A DNA stretch of 64,000 bases, taken from Aldehydirespirator sp963662645 (GTDB lineage: Bacteria; Actinomycetota; Acidimicrobiia; Acidimicrobiales; Aldehydirespiratoraceae). The position numbers and the translations under genes were made by a program. Of the stretch, positions 1-8,478 are shown piece by piece. The DNA is taken from assembly GCA_963662645.2 (NCBI GenBank), contig OY759762.1:2418001-2482000 (forward strand), given 5' to 3'. Numbering within the stretch: the first letter of the stretch is position 1; each line of letters opens with the position of its first letter. The notes beneath the pieces are model-generated. The model was not told the DNA's origin. It made no database searches and saw only the letters and a program-made list of their open reading frames with translations.

Positions 1-646
1 CGGGAAGGCTCAGCGGCAGGGTCACTTTGCGGAAGACGCCCCAGGAGCCGGCGCCGAGGCTGCGGGCCGCGGTGAGCAGGTTCTTGTCGATGGCCTCCAG
101 AGAGGTGTAGACGGTCAGCACCACGTAGGGCAGCAGGATCTGGACGAGGCCCAGGTACATGGCGTTGGTGGTGAAGACCATCCGCAGGGGCTCCGAGATA
201 AGCCCGAGGTCGATCAGGGCCTCGTTGACGATCCCCTTGCGTCCCAGCGCAACGATCAGGCCGTAGGTGCGGATGATGATGCTGACCCAGTAGGGGATCA
301 GCACCAGGGCCATCAGGATGATGCGGATTCTGGGGCCGACGTTCACCAGGAAGTAGGCGACGATGTAACCGCCGATCAGGCACAGGATCGTGGTGACCGC
401 CGACGTCTCGAAGGTGTTGCGCAGAGCCCGGAGGTTCACCGTCCGCTCCGCTCCGGTGAAGGAGAGCGTGTCCTGGAACTCCTGGTTGCCGATGAGCTCC
501 CAGATCATCCACACGACCGGAACCACGAACCACACCAGCAGCCACGCGGCTCCGGTCCACGCCAGGATCGCGTACCTCGACGTCAGCGACCGCAGCGCCG
601 GGCCGAAACGGGATGCGGGCGGAGCGGCGACCGCGGTGGCTTGCAC
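1..646 (-). CDS. ABC transporter permease, spermidine/putrescine (PotB) type, cut by the window edge
   Basis: Reading the minus strand from a GTG at 646 gives an uninterrupted frame to base 1, with the C-terminus missing. It starts five bases after the stop of the ATPase gene. The protein has a short polar N-terminus, a membrane helix (AWLLVWFVVPVVWMIW), a periplasmic loop, and further helices including 'ALVLIPYWVSIIIRTYGLIV'. It ends in the coupling region 'LEAIDKNLLTAARSLGAGSW', which matches the EAA loop that docks on the ATPase. This is typical of type I importer permeases of the polyamine/Fe(III) group. Together with the preceding binding protein and ATPase it forms an inner-membrane importer; a second permease probably lies beyond the window. 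The substrate cannot be read from the sequence. Confidence 0.85.
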   Translation of the reverse strand, partial: MQATAVAAPPASRFGPALRSLTSRYAILAWTGAAWLLVWFVVPVVWMIWELIGNQEFQDTLSFTGAERTVNLRALRNTFETSAVTTILCLIGGYIVAYFLVNVGPRIRIILMALVLIPYWVSIIIRTYGLIVALGRKGIVNEALIDLGLISEPLRMVFTTNAMYLGLVQILLPYVVLTVYTSLEAIDKNLLTAARSLGAGSWGVFRKVTLPLSLP

Positions 647-651
647 GCCGA

Positions 652-1842
652 TCAGCTCGACAGCAGCCGGCCGAACTCCACCGGCCATCGGGCTGTTACC
701 CGGTCGCCTGCGCCGAACTCCTCGCGCTCCTCCTCGATCGACGAGATGGCGTGCAGCGACTCGCCCTGGTCGGTGGTGATGAGATAGCGCAGCTCCGTTC
801 CCGAGAAGTAGGCCGCTTCCACGGTCGCGGGAAGCGAATTGTGGGTGTCGCCGCTTCCGCCCGGAGGGTCCGTCCCGGAGACCAGGTCGATGCGCTGCGG
901 GCGGACCATCAAGAAGACGCGCTCGTCGGTGTCGGCGCCCTCGGCGGGGCCGTCCGAGTCATCGGGCAGGGCCAGCAGCCTTGTGCGGGGCTCGCCCCGA
1001 GTGGTAAGCACCGTCCCTGTCGACGAATGCCGCACCACCCGGCAATCGATGAGGTTGGCGTCGCCCAGGAACGACGCGACCCAGGTGTTGGCCGGCTGCT
1101 CGTAGACCTCCCGGGGTGTTCCCACTTGCTCGATGCGCCCGTCGCGCATCACCGCGATCCGGTCCGACAGCGTCATGGCCTCGTCCTGGTCGTGGGTGAC
1201 GTAGATGACGGTGATGCCCAGGCTCCGGTGCAGCAGCCGCAGCTGCTCTTGCATCTCGATGCGCAGCTTGACGTCCAGCGCCCCGAGCGGTTCGTCCATC
1301 AGGATGAGCGGCGGCTTGGCTGCTATCGCCCGGGCGGTGGCGATCCGCTGTTGCTGGCCTCCGCTGACCTGGCTGGGGTACCGCTCCTCGAATCCGGGCA
1401 GCTGCACCAACTCCAGAACTTCCGTGACTCGCTCGGAGATCTCGTCCTTGGACATCTTGCGCATGCTCAGCGGGAAGGCGATGTTCTTGAACACGGTCAT
1501 GTGGGGGAACAGGGCGTAGTTCTGGAAGACCATGCCGATGTTGCGCTTGTGCATGGGCACCGAGACGATGGGCCGGCCGCCGACGAGGATCTCGCCCTCA
1601 TCGGGCTGCAGCGCGCCGAGGACCAGGTTGAGGAGGGTCGACTTACCGGACCCGCTGGGACCCAGGAGGGTGAAGAACTCCCCGGGGGCGATGTCGAGCG
1701 ACATCGCGTCCACGGCCACCACCTCGCCGCCGAAGCGCTTGGTGACGTTGCGGAAGACAACGTCCTGGCCGCGGTCGCCCGCGGGCTCCGCGGCCAGAGG
1801 CGCTGTCTGCTGCGACGATGTGTTCGACGTTGCTTCGATCAC
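652..1842 (-). CDS. ABC transporter ATP-binding protein, PotA type
   Basis: 396 aa, beginning with GTG directly after the TAG stop of the binding-protein gene, so the two are translationally coupled. Walker A GPSGSGKST is at residues 61-69, the Q-loop FQNYALFPHMT near 107, the signature SGGQQQR at 160-166 and Walker B LILMDEPLGALD near 179-190, followed by the switch 'VTHDQDEA'. The C-terminal ~110 residues form the TOBE-like regulatory domain of the polyamine/maltose ATPase class. It energises import by the flanking permease. All catalytic motifs are intact. Confidence 0.95.
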   Translation of the reverse strand: MIEATSNTSSQQTAPLAAEPAGDRGQDVVFRNVTKRFGGEVVAVDAMSLDIAPGEFFTLLGPSGSGKSTLLNLVLGALQPDEGEILVGGRPIVSVPMHKRNIGMVFQNYALFPHMTVFKNIAFPLSMRKMSKDEISERVTEVLELVQLPGFEERYPSQVSGGQQQRIATARAIAAKPPLILMDEPLGALDVKLRIEMQEQLRLLHRSLGITVIYVTHDQDEAMTLSDRIAVMRDGRIEQVGTPREVYEQPANTWVASFLGDANLIDCRVVRHSSTGTVLTTRGEPRTRLLALPDDSDGPAEGADTDERVFLMVRPQRIDLVSGTDPPGGSGDTHNSLPATVEAAYFSGTELRYLITTDQGESLHAISSIEEEREEFGAGDRVTARWPVEFGRLLSS

Positions 1843-3333
1843 CTACTGGGCGGTGCGCCACTCGTTCCAGCGCGCCATGTGGGCGTCCCGATCGTCCTTG
1901 TAGAAGTCGGAATCGATGATGATGGTGGTGTCGGCGAAGCGGGGGTCGGTGCCCAGCCATCCTTCCCTGCCCAACGAGGGATCCACCAACGGGACGGACT
2001 GGAGGTTCGACGGGGCGTAGATGGCGTGGTTGGTGTACTCGGCCTGCCCTTCGGCGCCGCCGCAATAGCCGATCGCGGCCGACGCGTAGGTGGGCGACTT
2101 CGCTCCCGCCAGGACGACCATCGGCGTGCCCACCGTCTCGATGAGGTGAGTCTGGGGCATGATCTTGTACGGCGCGCCCTGCTGGATGGCGTCCCAGGCC
2201 CGACCGACCCAGGCGTGGATCAGGTCGACCTCTTCGGCCAGCATCAGCTGGGTGACCTGGGCTCCGCTCGTGAAGAACGCGCTTATGTGGGGCGCGAGTT
2301 CGTCCATCTTGGCTATGGCCGCATCGATGTCTAGGGGATACAGGTCGGTCGGGTCCGCGCCGGACGCCACCATCGCGGCCTCAGCCAGGCCCCGGAACGG
2401 CATGCCCCAACCGTTGCCGTCAACTCCGCGCGGCCCGGGGAACGTCTCGGCGTCCCAGAAGTCGGCCCACGTCTCGGGCACAGGGCTGCCGTCGGGCCAC
2501 TTGTCGGTGTTGTAGAACACCGCGGAGCCGAAAGTGGTGTGCGCGATGGCGTAGTCCGTCGGATGCTGCGAGGGCGTCAGATCGTCGGTGTTGATCACGC
2601 TCCAGTCGAGCGGCTGGATCCACCCCTCTTCGATGGCGGCCTCGACCTCGTCCTCGTTGATCTTTATGGTGTCGAACGTCGGGTCGCCGGACGCCTCGAC
2701 TTCGGCCTTGATGAACCCCAGACCGACCCTGCCTTCCACGTAGACGATCTCGGCGCCCGTGTCCCTGGCGAACGGCCTGAGGCAGCTGACGAGATGGGCG
2801 TTCTTGGACAGTCCACCGCCCGCGACCCATGTGACCACCGGCTCTTCGCCCGAGGCCTGGAGACGCTCGTTCATGACCTCCACGAAGGGCCGCTCGGGCT
2901 CCTTGGCGAGTTCGGCTGCCAGCGCATCCTGCGCCTCGGCCGCCTCGGCCTGCGCGGCCTCGGCTGCGGCCTGCGCCTCCTCGGCTGCGGCTTGCGCGGC
3001 CTCCAGCGCCGCCTGTGCCTCGGCCTGCTGCTCAGCACTCGCCTCGGCCGCGGCCGCCTCGGCTGCGGCCAGCGCCTCGGCCGCCTCGGCTGCCTCGGCC
3101 TGCGCGGCTTCGGCCGCGGCCTCGGCTGCGTCCACCTCGGCCTGCGCCTCGGCCTGGGCCGCCTCGGCCGCCGCGGCTGCCTCAGCCTGCGCCTGTTCGG
3201 CAGCAGCCTGTGCTGCCGCTACCTCGGCATCGGCTGCCGATGTGTCCGGCTCGTCATCGCCGCAGGCAGCCGCCACCAGTGCGAACACCAATAGGAGCGC
3301 GACGAACAGGCGCCCCTTCGTAATACCGCGCAT
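1843..3333 (-). CDS. Polyamine-type extracellular solute-binding lipoprotein with Ala-rich coiled-coil spacer
   Basis: 496 aa. The start is supported by an AGGGAGG Shine-Dalgarno sequence just upstream. The N-terminus is a lipoprotein signal ('FALVAAACGDDEPD'), so the protein should be anchored to the outer face of the membrane. Residues ~35-145 are almost entirely Ala/Glu/Gln in heptad-like steps and should form a long coiled coil. The rest is a family-1 (PotD-like) binding domain, with 'TWVAGGGLSKNAHLVSCLRP', 'FDTIKINEDEVEAAIEEGW' and a C-terminal 'DSDFYKDDRDAHMARWNEWR'. It heads the importer formed with the next two genes. Family members normally have no such spacer, which recurs in three other binding proteins of this window. 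The ligand is unknown. Confidence 0.9.
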   Translation of the reverse strand: MRGITKGRLFVALLLVFALVAAACGDDEPDTSAADAEVAAAQAAAEQAQAEAAAAAEAAQAEAQAEVDAAEAAAEAAQAEAAEAAEALAAAEAAAAEASAEQQAEAQAALEAAQAAAEEAQAAAEAAQAEAAEAQDALAAELAKEPERPFVEVMNERLQASGEEPVVTWVAGGGLSKNAHLVSCLRPFARDTGAEIVYVEGRVGLGFIKAEVEASGDPTFDTIKINEDEVEAAIEEGWIQPLDWSVINTDDLTPSQHPTDYAIAHTTFGSAVFYNTDKWPDGSPVPETWADFWDAETFPGPRGVDGNGWGMPFRGLAEAAMVASGADPTDLYPLDIDAAIAKMDELAPHISAFFTSGAQVTQLMLAEEVDLIHAWVGRAWDAIQQGAPYKIMPQTHLIETVGTPMVVLAGAKSPTYASAAIGYCGGAEGQAEYTNHAIYAPSNLQSVPLVDPSLGREGWLGTDPRFADTTIIIDSDFYKDDRDAHMARWNEWRTAQ

Positions 3334-3384
3334 GATTCCTCCCTTAGCCCCCGCCCATTCCCGAGGGAGGGCTGTTCAGCACAA

Positions 3385-3397
3385 TAGTTCAGACATT
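3385..3397. promoter_or_regulatory. Candidate operator, half-conserved TGTC-W-GACATT dyad upstream of binding-protein gene
   Basis: The plus strand reads TAGTTCAGACATT here, 51 bases before the minus-strand binding-protein start. One half (GACATT) is identical to sites at 37717-37729 and 55379-55391, which lie upstream of two other binding-protein genes. The other half is degenerate. It lies in the 100-base gap between the biotinyl-carrier and binding-protein genes. Confidence 0.4.
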
Positions 3398-3433
3398 TAG
3401 GCCTGCCAAGCCGTTGGCTGCCCCTCGGCACCT

Positions 3434-3652
3434 TCAGGCCGCGTCTATAACGGCCACCAGATCACCCTCCGCCACCGTGGTGCCGGCCGCGAGCGCGAGC
3501 TGCGAGACGATGCCGTCGACCGGAGCCAGGACCGGTATCTCCATCTTCATCGACTCGAGAACCACAAGCTCGTCACCCTCTGCGACCCGCTGGCCGGGCT
3601 CGACCTGCACCAGGATCACATTGGCCGTTATCTCAGCGTGCACCTCGTGCAA
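3434..3652 (-). CDS. Small biotinyl/lipoyl carrier protein
   Basis: 72 aa, essentially one biotinyl/lipoyl-attachment domain. The lysine of 'LESMKMEI' (K36) is the expected attachment site, and 'VEPGQRVAEGDELVVLES' and 'PVDGIVSQLALAAGTTVAEGD' are the two halves of the flattened barrel. The start is a TTG with AGGAG upstream; a GTG three codons in is an alternative. The SMKM motif favours biotin over lipoate. No biotin carboxylase or carboxyltransferase gene lies nearby, so its enzyme partner must be encoded elsewhere. It sits between an enoyl-CoA hydratase and an importer in one gene row. Confidence 0.8.
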   Translation of the reverse strand: MHEVHAEITANVILVQVEPGQRVAEGDELVVLESMKMEIPVLAPVDGIVSQLALAAGTTVAEGDLVAVIDAA

Positions 3653-3697
3653 CGGCTGCTCCTATCTCCTCGAGCGGATTGGCAAGCGCGACAGGAC

Positions 3698-4468
3698 TCA
3701 GGTGCCGGTGAAGTGCGGGGTCTCGCGGGCGAAGTAGGTGCTGACGCCGTGATCGAAGTCGTTTGTGGTCTCTAGGAGGTACTGCTCCTGTGCCTCGCGT
3801 CCGGCAGCCGCTCTGACCAGGGCATGGAGATCGCCGCGCATGGTCTCCCGTATTGCCCGTATGGACAGCGGAGCGGCCGCCGCGATGGTTGCGGCCCTTC
3901 GGTGGGCGGCCTCCTCGAGGCGGTCCAGCGGCACGAGCTCGTCGCATAGGCCCATCTGGTAGGCCTCCTCCCCCTTGAACCTGCGTCCGGTGTAGAGCAC
4001 CTCCAGGGCCACCTGGTGGCCCACGGCCCGCGGCAGCGTGACGGTGAGCCCCATGCCGTGATGGAAGCCCAGGAGCGAGAAGTTGGCGCTGAAGCGGGCC
4101 TCGGGCGCGGCGACGCGGAAGTCGCACACCATCGCCAGACCGATGCCGCCGCCGATCGCGGCGCCCTGCACCCTGGCGACGACGGGCGTCTTGCATGCGA
4201 AGAGAGCGATCGCGTCCCGGTAGAGCGGCGCCACCAGCTCCTCCTCGGGGCTCATGAAATCGCCGCCCGCGCAGAAGTGCTTTCCCTCCGAACCCAGCAC
4301 GATGGCACGGGCGTCGGGGTTGTCGTCGATGTCCTCGAAAGCGGCTCTGATCGAGGCCACCAGCTTGTAGTCGAAGAAGTTGTTGGGCGGACGGTGGATC
4401 GTGACGGTGGCGACGTAGTCGTCGTCGACGTCGACCGTTACGTCCTCATAGGTCGCATGACTAGTCAT
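3698..4468 (-). CDS. Enoyl-CoA hydratase/isomerase family protein
   Basis: 256 aa, the normal length for a crotonase. The oxyanion-hole segments 'SEGKHFCAGGDF' and 'GAAIGGGIGLAMVCDFRVA' are both present. The usual second catalytic Glu region reads 'LCDELVPLDRLEEAAHRRA', which is the later domain, so the exact reaction (hydratase, isomerase or hydrolase) is uncertain. It would act on an acyl-CoA in the cytoplasm. The P450 and dehydrogenase-like genes upstream suggest a catabolic route. Confidence 0.88.
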   Translation of the reverse strand: MTSHATYEDVTVDVDDDYVATVTIHRPPNNFFDYKLVASIRAAFEDIDDNPDARAIVLGSEGKHFCAGGDFMSPEEELVAPLYRDAIALFACKTPVVARVQGAAIGGGIGLAMVCDFRVAAPEARFSANFSLLGFHHGMGLTVTLPRAVGHQVALEVLYTGRRFKGEEAYQMGLCDELVPLDRLEEAAHRRAATIAAAAPLSIRAIRETMRGDLHALVRAAAGREAQEQYLLETTNDFDHGVSTYFARETPHFTGT

Positions 4469-4583
4469 GGCCGGATACTAGGACAACCCCTCAAATCGTC
4501 TAATCGCAGCCAAGCACCTGGCCCGTTGTCTACGCCGCTCTCCAACGCGGCGCGACAGGAGGGCGCAACGGGGCCTCCCGCCG

Positions 4584-5615
4584 TCAGGAGGCCAGCGGAC
4601 GGCCGAACGGCAGTTCGTCCTGCCAGGTCGACAGGAATGCTTCCGCGGCGTAGCAGGCACCCAGGAAGGGACCGTCGTCTGCGGCGAGCGCCTCGGCTGT
4701 CAACGCAGCGACCGCGCCGGCGATCTCGCTACGAATGTCATCGTCGTTGGTGTCGGGGCTGCTCCAGGCTGCGATCGTGGATCCGGCCAGGGCCACGAAG
4801 TCGGGAATCGCGGCAATGCCCTGCCTGCGGCACACGGCCAGTGCCTTGGAGGTGTAGGCCAGGCGGCCGCTCGGCACCAGGGACCGGCACTCGAAGCTCT
4901 CGGCCACTCCATGGTTGACGACCCCCATCCGCGAGCCTGCGAACACCACGTCAGACGGGATGCTCCAGAGTTCGCCGGGCTCGCCCAACCCGTCGTCGCT
5001 GCCGGCCAGAGCGCTCAGCGCCCTGTCGCCGTGCTCGGTCCAGGCCTGCGCCAGCGCGGTGGCGTCGAGGGCGTTGGAACCCGATAGGCACCCCTCCGCC
5101 GAAGACACCGCCACTATCCGGCCACCCCGGATGGCCACCTCCGAAGCCAGAGCAGCCCCGGTAGCCGACAGGCCCTCGATCACTGCGGTAGCGCCGTGAA
5201 GCCCCACCGCCGCGTCGGCCGCCGCGGCGGCCGAGACCCCGTCGCACGCAGCCGCGAAAGCACCCAGCCGCGACACGTTCCGGGCGTCGCCGCCGCGCAG
5301 CGGGGCCAAGTCGTCCTCGCCTACGCCCTTGGCCGCGTCCGGCAGATAGGTGCCGTCGGCTACAAGGGCGGCAGCCTCGGCCACGAACGCGGCCACGGCC
5401 TCCCCCCGCTGCGGCGCCTCGGCGTTGATGCCCGCGGAAGCGCCGCTGCGCCGCATCTGCAGGGCCGCGTAGGTGTAGGTGTGGGAGCGGGCCAGGTCCT
5501 TGGCCCCGCCCTGCAGGATCTTGCGGGCCCAGCGCACTGGCCCGGACGCGGCCTCCGCCCCGGCCAGGTCCAGCGCCACGAACGCGTCGACTTCGCTGAA
5601 CTTGTGCAGCCTCAC
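4584..5615 (-). CDS. Glu/Leu/Phe/Val dehydrogenase-fold protein lacking the catalytic lysines
   Basis: 343 aa. The GTG start (5615) overlaps the P450 stop as GTGA. The C-terminal half follows the NAD-binding domain of leucine/glutamate dehydrogenases: 'AVIEGLSATGAALASEVAIRGG', 'DVVFAGSRMGVVNHG' and 'AIPDFVALAGSTIAAW' align with 'VEGLGNVG', 'DVLVPCALGG' and 'PDYVANAGG'. In the N-terminal half the usual 'TYKxA...GGGKA' substrate/catalytic segment reads 'TYTYAALQMRRSGASAGINA', so both lysines appear to be absent. A classical amino-acid dehydrogenase activity is therefore doubtful. The role is unknown, but its coupling to the P450 argues for a joint pathway. Confidence 0.6.
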   Translation of the reverse strand: MRLHKFSEVDAFVALDLAGAEAASGPVRWARKILQGGAKDLARSHTYTYAALQMRRSGASAGINAEAPQRGEAVAAFVAEAAALVADGTYLPDAAKGVGEDDLAPLRGGDARNVSRLGAFAAACDGVSAAAAADAAVGLHGATAVIEGLSATGAALASEVAIRGGRIVAVSSAEGCLSGSNALDATALAQAWTEHGDRALSALAGSDDGLGEPGELWSIPSDVVFAGSRMGVVNHGVAESFECRSLVPSGRLAYTSKALAVCRRQGIAAIPDFVALAGSTIAAWSSPDTNDDDIRSEIAGAVAALTAEALAADDGPFLGACYAAEAFLSTWQDELPFGRPLAS

Positions 5616-6904
5616 GTGCCGTTGAGGATCCGGACCGGCAGTGTGCGGGGGCCGCGGATCTGGCCGGTGGACCAGGTCACTCCCTCGGGGTCGGCCAGCT
5701 CGAAGTCCGGGACGCGTGCCATCCACTCCTCCAAGGCCACCGTCAGCTCCATGCGGGCCAGGTTCGATCCGAGGCAGCGGTGAATGCCGAGCCCGAAGGC
5801 GACGTGGCGGTTGCGCCGGCGGTCGATCACGAACTTGTCGGCGTCCTCGAAGGCCTCCGGGTCGCGGTTGGCGGCCGGGAACGGCAGCAGCACCCAGTCG
5901 TTGGCCTGCATCTCGCGCCCTGCGAAGGCGGCGTCCTTGGCCACGATCCGGGCCATGGTCACCGGCGCGTAGAAGCGCAGGAACTCCTCCACCGCGAACG
6001 GCCGCACGTCGGGATCCTCGATCCAGCGCCGCCGGTCGGCGGGGTTCTGGGCCATGTGCCACAGCGAGGCGCCGATGGCCGACCAGGTGGTGTCCACCCC
6101 GGCGATGATCAGCAGGCCGCAGGTGCCTCGCACGTGCTCGTGCTCTAGGGGCCGGCCCGCGATGGTGGCGTGGGTCATGTGGCTGATCAGGTCGTCTTGA
6201 GGCTCGACGGCGCGGGCCGCGATCAGCGTGTCGAGGTAGAAGTCGATCGAGTCCTCGTACTCGACCTCGAACTCGGCGCCGGGCTGCTCCATTATCCGGT
6301 GGATGAACACCCTGAACTGGTCGCCGTCGGAGCGGGGCACGCCCAGCATGTCGGCGATCACCCGCACCGGTATGTGCTGGGTGTAGCCGAGCGCGGCGTC
6401 CACGATGTCGGTGCGCCCTGCCGCCACGCCGGCCATCAGGTCGTCGAGCAGCTCCCGACAGGTCTCGCGGGTGGCCTCCCGCCTGGCCTCTACCGGCTTG
6501 GGTGCGAACGCGGGCAGCAGGAACTCCCGGGCGATGCGATGGAAGGGCGGGTCGCTGGTGATCGGCGGGGCGAACCCCACCGGGGGCGGGATCTCGGGAC
6601 GGCCGTCGTGCACCACCACGCCGTTGGAGCTGAACGTGTCGGTGTCCTTGGCGATGGCGCAGACGTCTTCGTGGCGCACCGGCAGCCAGATGCCGCCGTA
6701 GCGGTCGCTGTGGGCCACCGGGCATTCGCGGCGCAGCTCGTCCCAGATCTCGGGGGCGCGGGCCGCATACTGGGGATCGACATGGTCGAAGTCGGTGGTC
6801 CAGTCGTCCACCGGCCCGACCGGCGCCCGTCCGGGGTGGGGGGCGCCGAAGCCGCCGCGGCGGTCCGACTCCGTCGGTTCGGTGGCTGTCGCGGTATAGC
6901 TCAT
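5612..6904 (-). CDS. Cytochrome P450
   Basis: 430 aa from the ATG at 6904; an in-frame ATG at 6976 would add 24 residues. I prefer 6904 because AAGGAG lies upstream and the domain begins soon after. Landmarks: I-helix 'IIAGVDTTWSAIG' (oxygen-activating Thr), ExxR 'VEEFLRFYAP', and heme loop 'FGLGIHRCLGSNLARME' with the thiolate Cys near residue 377. The length and lack of a membrane anchor fit soluble bacterial class I P450s. These need a ferredoxin and reductase, and neither is in the window. 'PPFHRIAREFLLPAF' is typical of terpene/steroid/fatty-acid hydroxylases. It is coupled to the next gene by GTGA. Confidence 0.93.
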   Translation of the reverse strand: MSYTATATEPTESDRRGGFGAPHPGRAPVGPVDDWTTDFDHVDPQYAARAPEIWDELRRECPVAHSDRYGGIWLPVRHEDVCAIAKDTDTFSSNGVVVHDGRPEIPPPVGFAPPITSDPPFHRIAREFLLPAFAPKPVEARREATRETCRELLDDLMAGVAAGRTDIVDAALGYTQHIPVRVIADMLGVPRSDGDQFRVFIHRIMEQPGAEFEVEYEDSIDFYLDTLIAARAVEPQDDLISHMTHATIAGRPLEHEHVRGTCGLLIIAGVDTTWSAIGASLWHMAQNPADRRRWIEDPDVRPFAVEEFLRFYAPVTMARIVAKDAAFAGREMQANDWVLLPFPAANRDPEAFEDADKFVIDRRRNRHVAFGLGIHRCLGSNLARMELTVALEEWMARVPDFELADPEGVTWSTGQIRGPRTLPVRILNGT

Positions 6905-7002
6905 GGCGTCAGGGTGAACTCCTTCTGCTGTCCAGGCCGCAGTGTCGCCCGCCCTACTGGTCGCGGCGCAGCTCATGGCGTTTGGGTGAACTCCTCCGCC
7001 TC
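6891..7002 (-). repeat. Imperfect 72-base-offset duplication of a translation-initiation region
   Basis: Two ~40-base segments, 6891-6930 and 6963-7002, share most bases, including 'AGCTCATGGCGT' and 'GGGTGAACTCCT'. On the minus strand each reads GGAGTTCACCC, a short spacer, then GCCATGAGCT. The upstream copy is the end of the sulfatase gene (its TGA overlaps ATG 6976); the downstream copy holds ATG 6904. Because the offset is 24 codons, both ATGs are in the P450 frame. Confidence 0.75.
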
Positions 7003-8478
7003 GTAGTCAAGCAGACGGTGGAACAGGCCGCGCAGTTTGCTGCGGCGGCCCCGGTCGTTGGCCAGGTTCACGAGTTCGTGGGGGTCGTCGCTTGTGTCGT
7101 ACCACTCGTGGTCGTGGTCGTCGAAGTCGGCGTCCACATCGAAGGTCTTGCCTTGTTCGTCGGCGGTGCCGTCGCGCCTGATTCCGCCACCGACCCCGTA
7201 GTAGCGGGCGTACTTGGTCCGGCCGTCGAAGAAGCCCCGCAGGGCGTAGCGGCTGTTGCGGATCATCTCCGATTGCGCCGAGTCCTGGGAGAACAGCACG
7301 AAGTCGCGCACCGACGCGGCCGGGTCGGCCAGCACCGGCGACAGGTCGCGGCCCGACAGCGTGGGCGTGTCGGCAACGTCCACGCCGCCCAGCGCGGCGA
7401 TGGTGGCCGCGAGGTCGACGTGCGTGGCCAGCGCCTGCGTGCGGGCCCCCGCGGGCACGCCGGGGGCCTTGACGATGAGCGGTACGCCCATCACCTCGTC
7501 GTACACGCACGGCAGCTTGGCCCGCAGGCCGTGCGATCCGCAGGCGTCGCCGTGGTCGGACGTGTAGGCGATGATCGTGTCGTCGTACAGGCCGAGCGTG
7601 TCGAGGGCGTCGAGGAGGCGGGCGAGGCTGCGGTCGAGTTCCATGTGCAGCCAGGCGTAGTAGTCGAGGCCCCGAAGCCACGTGTCGTGGTCGTCCGCGT
7701 CGATGCGGCCCACCATGTGCTCCCGGTTGCGGACGTGGCGCCAGGCCCGCTGCACCTCGGGCTTGGTGTGGAGGTCGTCGGCGAAGTTCTCGGGCAGACG
7801 GTCGAACAGGCGGGGATAGTCCTCCGTCGGAGGAGTCACCGGCAGGTCGCCCAGCCGCATCTGTTGCACCGCGCTAAAGAGCTCGGCGAAGCGGGGATGC
7901 TTGGCCTGGTAGCTCAGGTGGTCGGCCGGGAACCACATGATGTCGTGAGGGTTGACCAGCGCCACGGTCAGGAACCACGGCTCGCTGGCCCCGCTTCCGT
8001 TGCTGCCGTTCCTGGCCCGGTCCTGAAGCCAGTCGATGGCCTGGTCGACGATGATCGGGTCGAAGTAGCGGCCCGTGTAGGCGCTGCCCATGAAGTGGAC
8101 GTCGTTGCCCTCCCAGTCGAGATAGCCGTGGGCGGCCATGTCGGGGGTGGCGTCGTGGCCGAGGTGCCACTTGCCCAGATAGCTCGACCGGTAGCCCCGC
8201 TCGGCCAGCAGGCTGCCGATGGTCGGGATGGCCGGATCCAGCGCAGTGTGGGTCGGGAAGGCCACGTTGTCGACCACGCCGTGCTCTGCCAGGTAGCGCC
8301 CCGTGTACAGGCTCGCCCGCGAAGGCGAGCACGGCGAGGCGTGGGTGAAGTAGCGGTCGAAGCTCAGCCCGTCGGCCCGCAACCGCTCATGGCCGGGCAG
8401 CTCCACCACCCCGTCGAGCCATCCATTGCGCCGCTCCTCATCCGAGACGATCATCAGGATGTTCGGCCGATCAGCCAC
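6973..8478 (-). CDS. Type I (formylglycine) sulfatase
   Basis: 501 aa. The N-terminus 'RPNILMIVSDEERRNGW' gives metal-ligand Asp near residue 13. The C-x-P-x-R core 'SPCSPSRASLYTGR' places Cys50 as the residue oxidised to formylglycine. Further conserved parts are 'LGKWHLGHD' and 'IAYTSDHGDACGSHGL'. The overall pattern is arylsulfatase/choline-sulfatase-like, so it should hydrolyse a sulfate ester. No signal peptide is visible, which suggests a cytosolic enzyme acting on an imported substrate. No anaerobic or FGE-type maturase is in the window. Its stop overlaps the first possible P450 start, and it leads the minus-strand gene row. Confidence 0.92.
   Translation of the reverse strand: MADRPNILMIVSDEERRNGWLDGVVELPGHERLRADGLSFDRYFTHASPCSPSRASLYTGRYLAEHGVVDNVAFPTHTALDPAIPTIGSLLAERGYRSSYLGKWHLGHDATPDMAAHGYLDWEGNDVHFMGSAYTGRYFDPIIVDQAIDWLQDRARNGSNGSGASEPWFLTVALVNPHDIMWFPADHLSYQAKHPRFAELFSAVQQMRLGDLPVTPPTEDYPRLFDRLPENFADDLHTKPEVQRAWRHVRNREHMVGRIDADDHDTWLRGLDYYAWLHMELDRSLARLLDALDTLGLYDDTIIAYTSDHGDACGSHGLRAKLPCVYDEVMGVPLIVKAPGVPAGARTQALATHVDLAATIAALGGVDVADTPTLSGRDLSPVLADPAASVRDFVLFSQDSAQSEMIRNSRYALRGFFDGRTKYARYYGVGGGIRRDGTADEQGKTFDVDADFDDHDHEWYDTSDDPHELVNLANDRGRRSKLRGLFHRLLDYEAEEFTQTP

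Noticed and set aside
613..2334. A 573-codon plus-strand frame across the ATPase and binding-protein genes
   Set aside because: It is antisense to genes with intact Walker and binding-domain motifs and has Arg/Gly/Val-rich composition.
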